In this document: positions 43,416-53,300 of the stretch, one piece after another
Layout of the letters: each line of letters begins with the position of its first letter
Numbering within the stretch: position 1 is the stretch's first letter
From: Kalmusia sp. IMI 367209
Taxonomy: Eukaryota; Ascomycota; Dothideomycetes; Pleosporales; Didymosphaeriaceae
Direction: 5' to 3'
NCBI GenBank assembly: GCA_027946365.1
Contig: JAPEUQ010000014.1
Coordinates: 186,001-250,000 of the forward strand
DNA: 64,000 bases
Notes under the pieces: model-generated
Told to the model about the DNA's origin: nothing
The model's database searches: none
What the model saw: only the letters and a program-made list of their open reading frames with translations
Translations under genes and position numbers: made by a program

Positions 43416-46049
43416 TTAGCTCGCCATGTCAATATCGCCTTCTGCATCCTCCGCGTCTGGCGCTTCGCCTCTCAGAGCTGGAGGCAACTTCTCACGGATC
43501 GCGTCGAACGCGACTTGGCAATGATACGCCTCCTCCAGCAGACCGTTGCGCTGAAAAGTATCAATACATACACCGAAAGCGACGGCACGCCAAAGTGCAG
43601 GACCCTGGTTACTGACGTTTCTCGCGGCTCGAGCACATTTGGTTGGTTGTTCCCCCACCTGGTTGGAGAAGAACTTGCTCGCCATATAGTTTAGGCACAT
43701 GGAGACAAACTGCGCGTTAGCCAACCTTTGCGCCCTTTGTGTACTTGTGTGTATGAGTGTCTTGTGGCGACTTATGGACTCCTCATGGGTAATCGCCTGG
43801 ATAATGCGGAAGGCGCAGTCTATATACTGGTTCGGGTGGTTGGCGCATAGAGGTTGAAGCTGCGCAAATAGAAGTTGTACCCGGAAGTGCTCAGGATGTG
43901 AAGGATTCCGGATAATAAGTATCCTGTTCAACGCTGCGAGTATTGCAATGTCTGTGCCGAAATTCGTTCCAGGTTCAATACTTGAGAGGTCCAATTCCGG
44001 AGCTGCATAGGTAGATTGGGCTGTCTCTATCAATCCGTTCGCTTGATCTAAAACACCAGATAGATATGACAAGGCACGAGCGTAGTGCTCTAGACCCTTG
44101 AAAGGGAGCTCAAGTGTGCACTCTCGAAGCATTGTTACCGCAGTCGTAGCTGTTGATCTGTCCTCGTGGTAACAAGCAGCGATACCAAGGGCGTACTTGA
44201 GATGCCAATCGAGCACCTTGATCCAGTTCCGCTGCACTAAAGATTTCGGGACTGACATGGGAAACGAAGAGTAACGTTGGAGAGAATCTAGACATGTTAA
44301 AGATAAGTTACGGTGGTTAGGCGGAGAACCCTACCTTGAGTACAGCTATGCCCCTCTTGTAGGTATCTGGTACCTTTCTCTTTGGGAAACATTACTAGCC
44401 CACTGAGGTAGTAGGCTAGCATTCCGAAGTCATTCTGGGGAAGCCAGGCAAACACCAACTCGTCGCGACCATCTTCTGCTTTACGAAAGACGCCGCCAGT
44501 GGAAAACGTCAGGTTGCCGTTTGAGCTCTTTTCGATGAGAACGGAGAAAGTTCCATCGTTCGGCTTCGCATTTTGATCCACCTTTTTTTGCAGAGCTGTA
44601 AGTTTCTCTGCGTTAGGTTGGCCATGCTGGAGACTGCACGCGACATCAATGTAATCGATAAGTATGGTTATCGAACCGAGTTGTTTGACCGACAGCTCTA
44701 GCTGGAGACTTCGCGCCGAGGCAATAGCACGCTGCGCTTGCTCAAGACGATCTGGTGCGTTTGACCGTAAGTGTATCATAGCCTCGAAGGCACAACAGGT
44801 GACATAGATTGCTCTGTCTCCTCGCCGTTCAGCATGATTGGCTATTGCATGCAATTGTTGGAGAGCAGAAGTTGTTTCTGGCCTCCCAGGAACCTGGAGG
44901 GCTAAAGAGACTTTCAAGAAACGAAAAGCGTACACCCAGACAGTGTGCTGAAACGTCTCGGTTTCCGATATCGGCTGGTCTAGTAATTTGAGAGCAGCGC
45001 GATGATTGCTCTTGAACTGATACCGAGCCTGGAGATGCAGCATAGCATACTTTAAGTCGGTCAAGCGATTTCGATTGCAGAGTGTGATTCCTTTCGCTAG
45101 TGTCTCTTCGATATCCTGGGTATTGTCCGTCTCCTCAATCAGCAGATTGGCATATCTCAACCTCAATAATGCTTCATCACGCGGTGTTTGGTTGTACTTC
45201 TTCAACACGGTTTCCATGCACCCCATCGCAGTAGCCATTAACCTGTAATACTGGTCTAGGTCAGCCTGCCTCAGCGTACTCGCAGCGACTGATCCTAAAC
45301 TTCGCGCCGCCGCCATGTACTCATCTCCTACAGAGAGTATGAGGACCATGAGGTCGGCCGGAAGAGGTCTCGCGGGCGCATGCTGTGGTCTGGTTGGGGT
45401 TTGTAACTGTGTGGTCGAAGGTTTCTTTATGACGACTTGAGGGTGCGACCGTACTTGGGAAGACGTTTGCGTGGCGGAGGGGGTCCGGGTCTGTGCCGTG
45501 GGTGTGCGTAGATGGGCGGGTGTTCCCTGTGGCTGCAGAGGGACTCGATGCTGGTTTTGATTCTGGTTTGGATTATGAACGGTTCGTTGCTGCGGTTTCG
45601 GGGTATTCTCTTGGAAGGACTGCGACCTCTGCGCGGGCTTTGCGGGTGTCTGCGCTGACGGCTGTCCTCGATGCTCCACAGTTGTGCCGCTGCTTGTCCG
45701 CTGGACCGGTCGCTGGACAGGCATCTGAACTGTCCGAATGCGCGGACCCTGCATCTGGCCCATTTGATGCATGTTTCGCTGCGGTACAACAGCTTGCGGG
45801 TGCGCGAATCGTGGTTGCGGCGCAGCTTGCGGGGGCAGTTGCTGGCTCGGCCGTGGGGGGTATCACAACTCGCGGATGCGATGGCGCCGGCTGCGAGGAG
45901 TGAAAGGCCGACTGCATCAGCGGCGGTTGCGACCCGTACGGCATGCGATATCCATTTTGCTCGTACCCGTTTGGCTGCGAGGAAGGCGCATGGTGGCCGT
46001 TGGGGTGGCCATGACGGGCCTGGGGTGGCCAGTTGTATCGCGGGTCCAT
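43416..46049 (-). CDS. mau2: cohesin-loading factor Mau2/Scc4, with one-base frame break near N terminus
   Basis: Two exons, 44335-46049 and 43416-44287 (intron 47 bp, GTAGGG..TCTAG). Mau2/Scc4 partners Scc2 to load cohesin on chromosomes. After a long Pro/Gln-rich N terminus, TPR-like helices start near LMVLILSVGDEYMAAA and continue (RYANLLIEETDNTQDIEETL; KYAMLHLQARYQFKSNHRAA; GLVMFPKEKGTRYLQEG). The second exon gives WHLKYALGIAACYHEDRS and the acidic end DAEDAEGDIDMAS. The N-terminal MDPRYNWPPQARHG frame from 46049 and the downstream frame differ by one base at the C6 run (G6 on plus strand, 45855-45860). Dropping one base gives a smooth VIPPRPSQQLPPQ. If the break is real, translation could start at 45772 (MHQMGQMQG) with the TPR part intact. 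As this gene is essential in yeast, an assembly error is more likely. Confidence 0.85.
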
Positions 46050-46739
46050 GATCGATGGTTCCGTGGCGTCGTCAATATTGTCACTGGAGGAGGATGTTCA
46101 TTTTCGCCATGGCTGCCGTCTGCGACGTACGTTTGCGCCGACAGGGTCTGGAAGTCGCGATGCGGTTGGGTCGAGGGCATGTGGACGCGGCGCGACTGCC
46201 GCCATTGGCGCGCGTGAAGGCGGCGAATCATCTGTCCATGCTGAACCGAGGCGGGCTATAACCCGACACTATATGCTACGTTTGTCTCAAATTCTCTTCT
46301 TCATACAGACGTACTGTTTCCGGACCTAAGAATTCTACTCGGTGCCTTTGTTGGAGTTGCTCTTATAGATTGGAATTTGAGCATTCGATTCATTTGCGCT
46401 TGTCTTAGATGTCAGTCACTCGTCAAGGCATCACATGCCATTTCTAGAGGACCACGGCGTATAAGCGTCTCTGGCTTTTCAGACCTTCGGAGGGAAGAGT
46501 TTGCCGACCTGTAATTGAACGGTGTCTAGCCTTTTAGTCTTGGTCATCTTGAGCTCAACAGCTATCCTTCCACGAGTGTCCGAGCCAACGACATTGATAA
46601 CTTGGATCAAATCGCATACTAAGTCTGTCTACGATCTAAAGGAAAATTCTGACTGGATCGAAAATTAGATAGTGAGTTCTTCCATGCTACCCATTCTGTT
46701 CGGACATATCCTGAGATCTCACCCGCAGATCAGCTCAAG
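46050..46739. other. divergent intergenic region MAU2 / alpha-beta hydrolase
   Basis: 690 bp that hold both promoters. The left part is GC-rich and open in other frames by chance; the right part, from about 46270, is AT-richer. No gene was recognised. Confidence 0.45.
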
Positions 46740-48133
46740 ATGTCCTGGACCCTCGGCCACGCCAAAACAACCTACACCCATCACCCAACTCCTCTCTCTC
46801 TCCCCACTAAGTCCGGAGATACCCTCTCTTTTGAGTCTCTTATCAAATCCGCTATCCCGCCATGCCGTCTCAACCCTCTCCTATTCAACGGCCACCTCCA
46901 AACCATGTGGACAGCCGTAAAGGACGATGGACCCCCCGTCTACTATAAGCGTAAAATCTACTCCTCGACGCACTCCGTCTACCCTGGAGATTTCACAGTC
47001 GACTTCGTCGTGAGCAAAGAGGAAGGACTAAAGGCTAGCGTGGATGAGAATTTGCCGGAACGTACGACGCATTATAAGGAAGAAGATTGGAAGAATGTGG
47101 GGAGTGAGGATAAGAGGCCGATGTTGGTGTGTCTGCACGGGTTGTCTGGGGGGTCACATGAAGTCTATCTCCGGCAATGTGTTGCTCCTGTCACGACACG
47201 TGGATGGGAAGCATGCGTTGTGAATGGTCGTGGGTGCGCACTCTCGAAGATTACAACGCCGAGGCTGTTTAATGCCCGCGCTACATGGGACGTTCGCCAA
47301 CTTGTGGAGCACCTACGCACACTCTTTCCCAACCGGCCCTTGTACGCGGTTGGCTTCTCTCTTGGTGCCAATATCTTGACCAACTACGTTGCTGAGGAGG
47401 GCTCAAATTGTGTGCTGAAAGCTGCAGTAGCATGCTCGAATCCATGGAACCTCGAGATTTGTAATCTAGCACTGCAGCGAAGTTGGTTAGGGCTGGAAGT
47501 CTACAGCAAGGTAATGGGCGGTAATATGATGAAGCTGTATGAGAAGCATAGAGAAGAGCTTTCGAAGGGCGAAGGACTTGACGAGGAAGAAATCAAAAAG
47601 TGCAAGTATTTGTTCGAGTTTGACAGGTATGTCGTCCTTGAAATTCCAAATTTGAAAGGGCACTAACAGGATTATAGAGCTATTCAAGCACCAACATGGG
47701 GATATCCAACAGAAGGAGCATATTACCGCGACGCACAGTCAGTCGACGCTGTCATTGCTATCAAGATACCCTTCCTCGCTATCAATGCAGAAGACGATCC
47801 GGTACCTATGCCTCTTTTACCCTCATGTTGGTCTATAAGTCCCACTAATCCTAGTAGATATCCAGCCTCGAAGCGATACCCTATGAAGAGTTCAAACAGA
47901 ACCCCTACACCGTTCTTTGCTGCACCAATTGGGGTGGCCACTTGAGCTGGTTCCAGTTCGGCGGTAAGAGATGGTTCGCAGATGCCGTGGCAGCTTTCTT
48001 CACCAAGATACACGATGAGATCGACGTAGATGCATCAGTCGGCAAGGATATCAAGGCTAACGGAGAGTTGCCGACCAAGAAGTACCCAATCTTTGATCCA
48101 TGCAATAGACGCTTGATCTGCCCGCCAAAATAA
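46740..48133 (+). CDS. alpha/beta hydrolase of the YheT / yeast EEB1-YMR210W type
   Basis: Three exons (46740-47626, 47678-47801, 47858-48133) give 428 aa, start MSWTLGHAKTTYTHH. Marks of the group: NPLLFNGHLQTMW near the N terminus, oxyanion region LVCLHGLSGGSHEVYLRQ (about 125-140), nucleophile elbow AVGFSLGANILTNYV (Ser near 204), acid in LAINAEDDP at the end of exon 2, and His in CTNWGGHLSWFQFG in exon 3. Yeast relatives are medium-chain acyl ethanol transferases/esterases and a monoacylglycerol lipase-type enzyme. A lipid-ester substrate is therefore likely but not certain. Exon borders restore conserved text on both sides. Confidence 0.9.
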
Positions 48134-48327
48134 GAAGTCGGCCGAGATAATGTTTCGTTAATGTGGGGTATCATGGCGTCGCGAAATAGATATAGACATA
48201 GAAAGCCCGGTCCGACCTGCTTGTATATAGATCCTCGGAGAATGTCATGACTTAAAACGTCGAATGCACAGAGTCCCGTGGCTCTAGACAGTAGGCCGCA
48301 GCGTGAAGACCGGATGGCAGCGGCTTA

Positions 48328-48973
48328 TCAACCGAACGAGACCCTTTTCTTCTTTCCCTTCGCAGACTTCTTAGGTGCTTCATCTTCTACGTCCTCGATC
48401 CTCGCAGGGTCAGAATGCCTGCTCTTTCTCTTCTTCTTCAAGCCTTTCTTTGTCTCCTCCTACACATCGTTAGCAATCCAAACCATAGCTTGAAAACAAC
48501 ACTAAACTTACAAACTTTGAAGCCTTCTCTTCCGCTCTAGCCTCGGCTTCCTTTCTCTTAGCCTCTCTAACTTCCTCCAGCTGCCTTGCCCTCATTATCC
48601 TACTCTCAACATCCTTATCCTTCTCCGCATTTACGACACTCATAATCGCCATCATGCTCGCTGGGTCATCCACAAATGTCTTGCCCTTCTTTTGCCCCTT
48701 CGGTTTCGCGATGCCGGCTGGTATAATGCCATTGAGCTTAGGTATATCCAACTCTTTCTCAGTGTAGACACGCTTCTTGCGTTTATTGGAATGTACCATA
48801 GACTTCGACTTTTGCGCGCCGCCAGGTTTAGCGAGGGAGAGAGACTTTTGCTTGCGCTTCGAAATGCCTTCAGGTGCGCTGCCGGTGGGCTTTGGCTTTG
48901 CCGACTTTTTGGAGGAGCCGCCTGACTTTCCGCCCTTCGAGGACTTGCCTTTTACCGATTTCGTGGGTGCCAT
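48328..48973 (-). CDS. loc1: Loc1, 60S ribosome assembly / mRNA localisation protein
   Basis: Two exons (48512-48973, 48328-48459; intron 52 bp) give 197 aa. Residues 1-70 are a Lys/Ser/Gly-rich tail ([19 protein letters not shown]). The family core is clear: [20 protein letters not shown], then [39 protein letters not shown] and a charged helix [18 protein letters not shown]. The second exon continues [15 protein letters not shown] and ends in a basic patch [10 protein letters not shown]. In yeast Loc1 is a nucleolar RNA-binding protein needed for 60S subunit assembly and ASH1 mRNA localisation. It converges with the hydrolase gene, stops 194 bp apart, and is divergent from VPS68 (248 bp between starts). 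Confidence 0.9.
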
Positions 48974-49221
48974 TGTAAAGCGTGGTAACTCGTCCGTTGC
49001 GGTCGGCAGAACTCAGCAGTGCGCTCGAACTTTTTTGGTGGAGAAATGCAGGTCGGCGCTTCTAGTTGCCGACCTAAGCTTGGCAGCTGCGACTGACGAA
49101 GCCTAGCCCAGCCTCACAGGCGCATGCACAGCTTCAACATCAAATTCCATAATTTGCGCCCAGCTGCATCCTGTAACGCATAAGATATTTGCGGAGACGA
49201 TTAAAACTCACAGGAAGCAAC

Positions 49222-49864
49222 ATGTCTTCGCATCCATTCCGCTTCCCGAAGCCCGCCTGGTTAAACAGCGCGAACACTAGAACAGCAGGCGTCTACGCAG
49301 CTGGAGCTCTGGTACGCAGACCAATCTCTAGAAAGGACATGCAAGAGTAGATATGAAGACTAACATGATATATAGTTCTCCCTTGGCTTCTTCCTCCTCA
49401 TCGATGTCGCCTCGTGGTCTAAGTCAGCAATGAACCCTTCCGACCCAGCCGTGCATGTAACATTCGTCGACTGGATCCCCGGTATCTGCTCTGCGCTCGG
49501 CATGCTCGTCATCAACTCGATCGACAAATCACGCCTCTCCGCCGACTCTTTCTCGTATAGCGGGAACGGTGTTGCGTGGAAAGCACGGTTGGTGCTATTT
49601 CTGGGGTTTGCGCTGCTGGCAGGTGGACTCGCGGGTAGTGTCGTGGTGCTAGTGCTCAAGTACATCGTTCCTGAATACACGTGGCCGACTATCTGGATGG
49701 GTGTCGGTAATGTGGTTGCAAATGGCTTGGTTATGCTGAGGTGAGTGTGATTCCTCTGGCTCTGCGACAGGTGGGAGCATCACGTGCTAACGGATCGCAG
49801 TTCTGCCGTTCTCTGGGTTGCGCAGAATATGGAAGATGAGTACACGTACAATCTTGCGCTGTAG
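49222..49864 (+). CDS. vps68: Vps68 (TMEM50-like), endosome-to-vacuole sorting
   Basis: Three exons (49222-49311, 49376-49740, 49801-49864) give 172 aa. Four hydrophobic helices are visible: VYAAGALFSLGFFLLIDVAS (crossing intron 1), VDWIPGICSALGMLVINSI, VLFLGFALLAGGLAGSVVVL and MGVGNVVANGLVMLRSSAVL (crossing intron 2). The loop KSRLSADSFSYSGNGVAWKA and the tail NMEDEYTYNLAL are typical. Vps68 is an endosomal membrane protein that in yeast forms a complex with Vps55 and works with ESCRT-III in late-endosome sorting. VPS55 is the next gene, in convergent orientation. Confidence 0.92.
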
Positions 49865-50371
49865 AGTCGACTCTGCGAAGATTGCTTGGATTTTTGGCGA
49901 ACATAGTTGGCTTGTTGGGAACGACGAGAGCGGGAGATGGATACCCTAGGCTTCAGGGTGGGGTTTCCCTAGCATTTTGGATTTCAATTGTATGAATACC
50001 AGCACGGCGTCGGAAGTTCAATGGGCCTATTCATGGGTTTCTAGATGTTGACTTTGGAGAACATATGTAAATGCAAATCACTTGGAAACAGATGTTGCCG
50101 GCGGCCTACATATGGAACTTACATCGCCGGTCACCATTCGCAATAACATCCATATCCCAGCATAACCGCCAATAATGATGCAATACAACCCACATAGTTT
50201 ACATGAACGCTCAAAATGAAAAATCCCTTATGCACACGCTGATACAACGCGCAACCCAGTTTCCCTGCTGGGTATCTCGGTAATGTAGGCGGTCTTCAAC
50301 CCAACATCAACACCAAGGAGACAACTGTATCTTCCCTTCACCACCTCTCATTCGTCATTTTGGCCGGCTAG
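49865..50371. other. convergent region between VPS68 and VPS55 stops
   Basis: 507 bp that hold the two converging 3' UTRs. No gene or repeat was seen; A/T-rich patches near 50070 and 50215 may be polyadenylation regions. Confidence 0.45.
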
Positions 50372-50922
50372 TCAGAAATCTTGATCCTCCTGGAAGAACA
50401 ATGTGAAGCTCATGATCGTCCCGTATATCAACAATCCACCCACGACAGACATAGCCGCAGCGCCTGCCTGAATAGTATTCGAATGGTACAGAAGGGTTGG
50501 AAGTGCTATAAAGCTGTCAGTATAGGCGCCCTGGTTACATAACCTTGGCTGTTATCGAACAGGAATATTCGCCATGTTCAACTGCAATGCCCCGGCTGCA
50601 CTAGAAGACTCACCGATTCCCATAACAACAAAGAAACCTGTCAAAAATCTCCCAAAGTCTACCACTCCGCTTCCCGAGCTTTCCATGAAATCATCTGGAT
50701 TGGCTGCACGCCCGCATATCCAGTTCGGTAGCGGTGCGATCACGTATGTCGCAACGACGAGGAGCGTCAGATAATTATGGAACAGCGCTGCGCTGAGAAT
50801 TACGAGGAGAAAGCCGATCGCTAGAACCTATAGCTTCAACATCAGCTCATGGGTGGACTGAAGCGCATGCGACAAGGCAGTCGTACGAAGGACAACCCTA
50901 TGATCGTCTTGATGCCGGCCAT
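50372..50922 (-). CDS. vps55: Vps55 (LEPROT-like), endosome-to-vacuole sorting
   Basis: Three exons (50887-50922, 50614-50827, 50372-50505) give 127 aa, matching the family length. The short first exon codes for MAGIKTIIGLSF; the next begins VLAIGFLLVILSAALFHNYL, so the splice rebuilds the first helix. The family core follows: YVIAPLPNWICGRAANPDDF, SSGSGVVDFGRFLTGFFVVM, then exon 3 ALPTLLYHSNTIQ and the last helix MSVVGGLLIYGTIMSFTLFF. Vps55 is related to animal LEPROT/OB-RGRP and forms the Vps55-Vps68 complex on late endosomes. It is divergent from PRE5 (383 bp between starts). Confidence 0.93.
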
Positions 50923-51305
50923 AGCGGAAGCTGTGATGAAGTATTATGACGTCTGGCGCGGAAGAAATGTTCGACGATCGGTAACATGCGACGACGAGGT
51001 TGTCGAGTTGTCTGGGAGGATTGACGACTACCCGCTGAGCTGCGGTTGCGTAGCGCCTGTCGTGAGGCTGGGTTCCGATGCACGGACGTTTCTTGGCACG
51101 AAGCTCTGGCGGAGCTTCGTAACATGAGGGCTGCCTGCCCTCAGTATTATTGCCGCTACTTTTCCCCACGGACCTATCCTCGACCTCCCCGCACCTTCTC
51201 TCTTCTTCATCTCTCCGTAAACCGGGCCGTGCAATCATTGTGATCCTACGGTGTTAGTTCTTCAAGGCGACTCTAGATCATCAGCGCACAACTCCCACTT
51301 TCATC
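50923..51305. other. divergent promoter region VPS55 / PRE5
   Basis: 383 bp between start codons, containing both promoters. Open frames on both strands are short and unrecognised; the last 130 bp before PRE5 are CT-rich. Confidence 0.5.
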
Positions 51306-52129
51306 ATGTTCAGAAACAACTACGACAACGATTCGGTGACATTCTCACCCCAGGGCCGCATTTTCCAGGTCGAATATGCACAAGAGGCTGTCAAGCAAGG
51401 TTCGGTCGTGGTAGGTGTGGTCAGCAAAACACATGCCGTGCTCGCGGCGATCAAGGTACGCATCGATGACCCGCATTTGACAGTGATAGCACTTGGATAC
51501 TCATGATGTCTCAGCGAAATGCGGAAGAACTTTCGTCCTACCAGAAGAAGATCATCCCGATAGACTCCCACTTCGGAATTGCGCTCGCCGGCCTCGCCTC
51601 AGATGCCCGTGTCTTGTCCAACTTCATGAAGCAGCAGTCTCTCTCATCCCGCTTGACCTACGACCGCGCAATCCCCCTCTCCGAGATCACCGCTCGCATT
51701 GCAGACCGGGCACAAATCAACACCCAACAGTACGGACGACGACCATACGGCGTGGGGCTGCTGATCGCCGGTGTTGACGCGAAGGGACCGCATCTGTTCG
51801 AGTTCCAGCCGAGCGGCGTCACGCAAGAGATGGTCGCTTGTGGAATTGGTGCTAGGAGTCAGATGGCAAGGACGTATTTGGAGAGGCATCTAGATGACTT
51901 TGAGGGCTCAAGTCGCGAGGATTTGATCAAGCATGCGTTGAGGGCTTTGAAGGAGTCTCTGTCTCAAGACAAGGAGCTCACGGTCGACAATACTAGTGTA
52001 GGTGTTGGTGGCATTGGTGAGAATTTCCAACTGTTCGAAGGCCAGGACATTACTGAGTGGCTGGACGCTACGTTTGAGAATCGGGAGGGCGGCGACGATA
52101 GTGGGGAGGCCATGGAGACAGACTCATGA
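51306..52129 (+). CDS. pre5: 20S proteasome alpha-type subunit (yeast Pre5 / human PSMA1)
   Basis: Two exons, 51306-51455 and 51515-52129, in phase 0 give 254 aa. The N terminus carries the alpha-subunit signature [20 protein letters not shown]; then HAVLAAIK joins [20 protein letters not shown] across the intron. Further marks are [38 protein letters not shown] and the acidic tail [15 protein letters not shown]. The Pre5/PSMA1 group is indicated by the long acidic C terminus and the [13 protein letters not shown] segment. It forms part of the alpha ring that gates the proteasome core. Confidence 0.94.
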
Positions 52130-52636
52130 GGGACAACTAGCCGAGATACCCTTCCATCTGGGTGATCTTCTTAGACTCAGCGACGACGATTGTGTCGCGA
52201 CCGGCTCGGCCAGCAACTCTGGCTGATAGCTTGCAGACGAAATAGATCACGAATACAAGCTCGATGAATGACATAAGTTCTCCACTGTGCAATCACTACG
52301 ATGCTGTTTTGGCTAGACGAAGCATCAATAAGAGAGTGGTTTGTATGATTGCAGATACTTCATCGTGGGATGGATTTGAAACAAGCGATTCAACTGACAG
52401 TGTGGACATTGACGTTGTAATCAACAGCTTAGAGCATTAATGCACGCACTTTTAAAAGCCCAACATTTGATGTTATATGATGGAACTCGAGTCAGAGGCC
52501 CGGCCTGTATGTTGGCACGTGATCTTTATTCCGCCGAGCCGCGAACTTTCGGGCAAGCTCCGTCCAACCCTTCACAACCACAAGCTCGATCCGTAAACCA
52601 CCCACAACCCTCGAAAAGACCCATCCGACCATCACA
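52130..52636. other. intergenic region PRE5 to ATP15
   Basis: 507 bp with the PRE5 3' UTR and the ATP15 promoter. Nothing else was recognised. Confidence 0.45.
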
Positions 52637-52971
52637 ATGGCATTCGCGTGGAAAGCCGCCGGCATCTCGTACGCTATTCGCACCTCGCATGTCTCAAGGA
52701 AGCCGCAATTGACTGTCTAAACAGCTACAACCGCTACATCTCGGTCGCATCCCGCGTCGTGCGCCGCTCGCTCAAGGAGGACAAGAGGATTGCTGCCGAG
52801 CGAAGGGGCGAGAGCGAGCTCAAGTTCGCCAAGTGGGAGGTGAGTGAAATGATACTAAAGCAGTGTTGGGCCAAGGGAGAGGCTGATCGAAGACAGAATG
52901 GCAAGCAGGGTGAGGTCAAGAACCTGAACGAGGCCAACGCTGCCGCAGCCGAGAGCGCAGCATCGTCTTAG
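52637..52971 (+). CDS. atp15: mitochondrial ATP synthase epsilon subunit
   Basis: Three exons (52637-52668, 52725-52839, 52897-52971) give 73 aa, the normal size for this small F1 central-stalk protein. It begins MAFAWKAAGIS and exon 2 continues YNRYISVASRVVRRSLKEDK, then ESELKFAKWE; the third exon reads NGKQGEVKNLNEANAAAAES. The first-exon Trp-Lys-Ala-Ala-Gly and the Tyr-Asn-Arg-Tyr motif are diagnostic. It has no cleavable presequence, as in yeast. Because exons are short, the frame at 52648-52971 that reads through the introns should not be taken as the protein. Confidence 0.93.
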
Positions 52972-53300
52972 ATGGAGAACAGTTGCAATGGCCGGATGAG
53001 GGGATAGACAACGGATAGCTGGTGGAGGATGTGATGGATAGTGAAATGTATATTCTGTATTATCAATACGGCATTCGCGGTGGGAAATTTTAAAAGCCAA
53101 TGCACGACGATATTTGAGCCTCAATCACGCTCCCAAAATAAATCTGCCAGTAAAGTGAAGCTATAACTGTAGTAGGGTGCCGTGAAGCTCCACTACGGAC
53201 AGAGCTTGCAGCTCCAAAGATACGCCAGCCGGGCTTGTCATGCCGCACCAACTTCCGCATCGGAACCGACTCCATTCCCAACCCAAGGGTACGGCGCATC
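52972..53300. other. intergenic region ATP15 to MAK10
   Basis: 329 bp with the ATP15 3' UTR and the MAK10 promoter. Nothing else was recognised. Confidence 0.45.
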
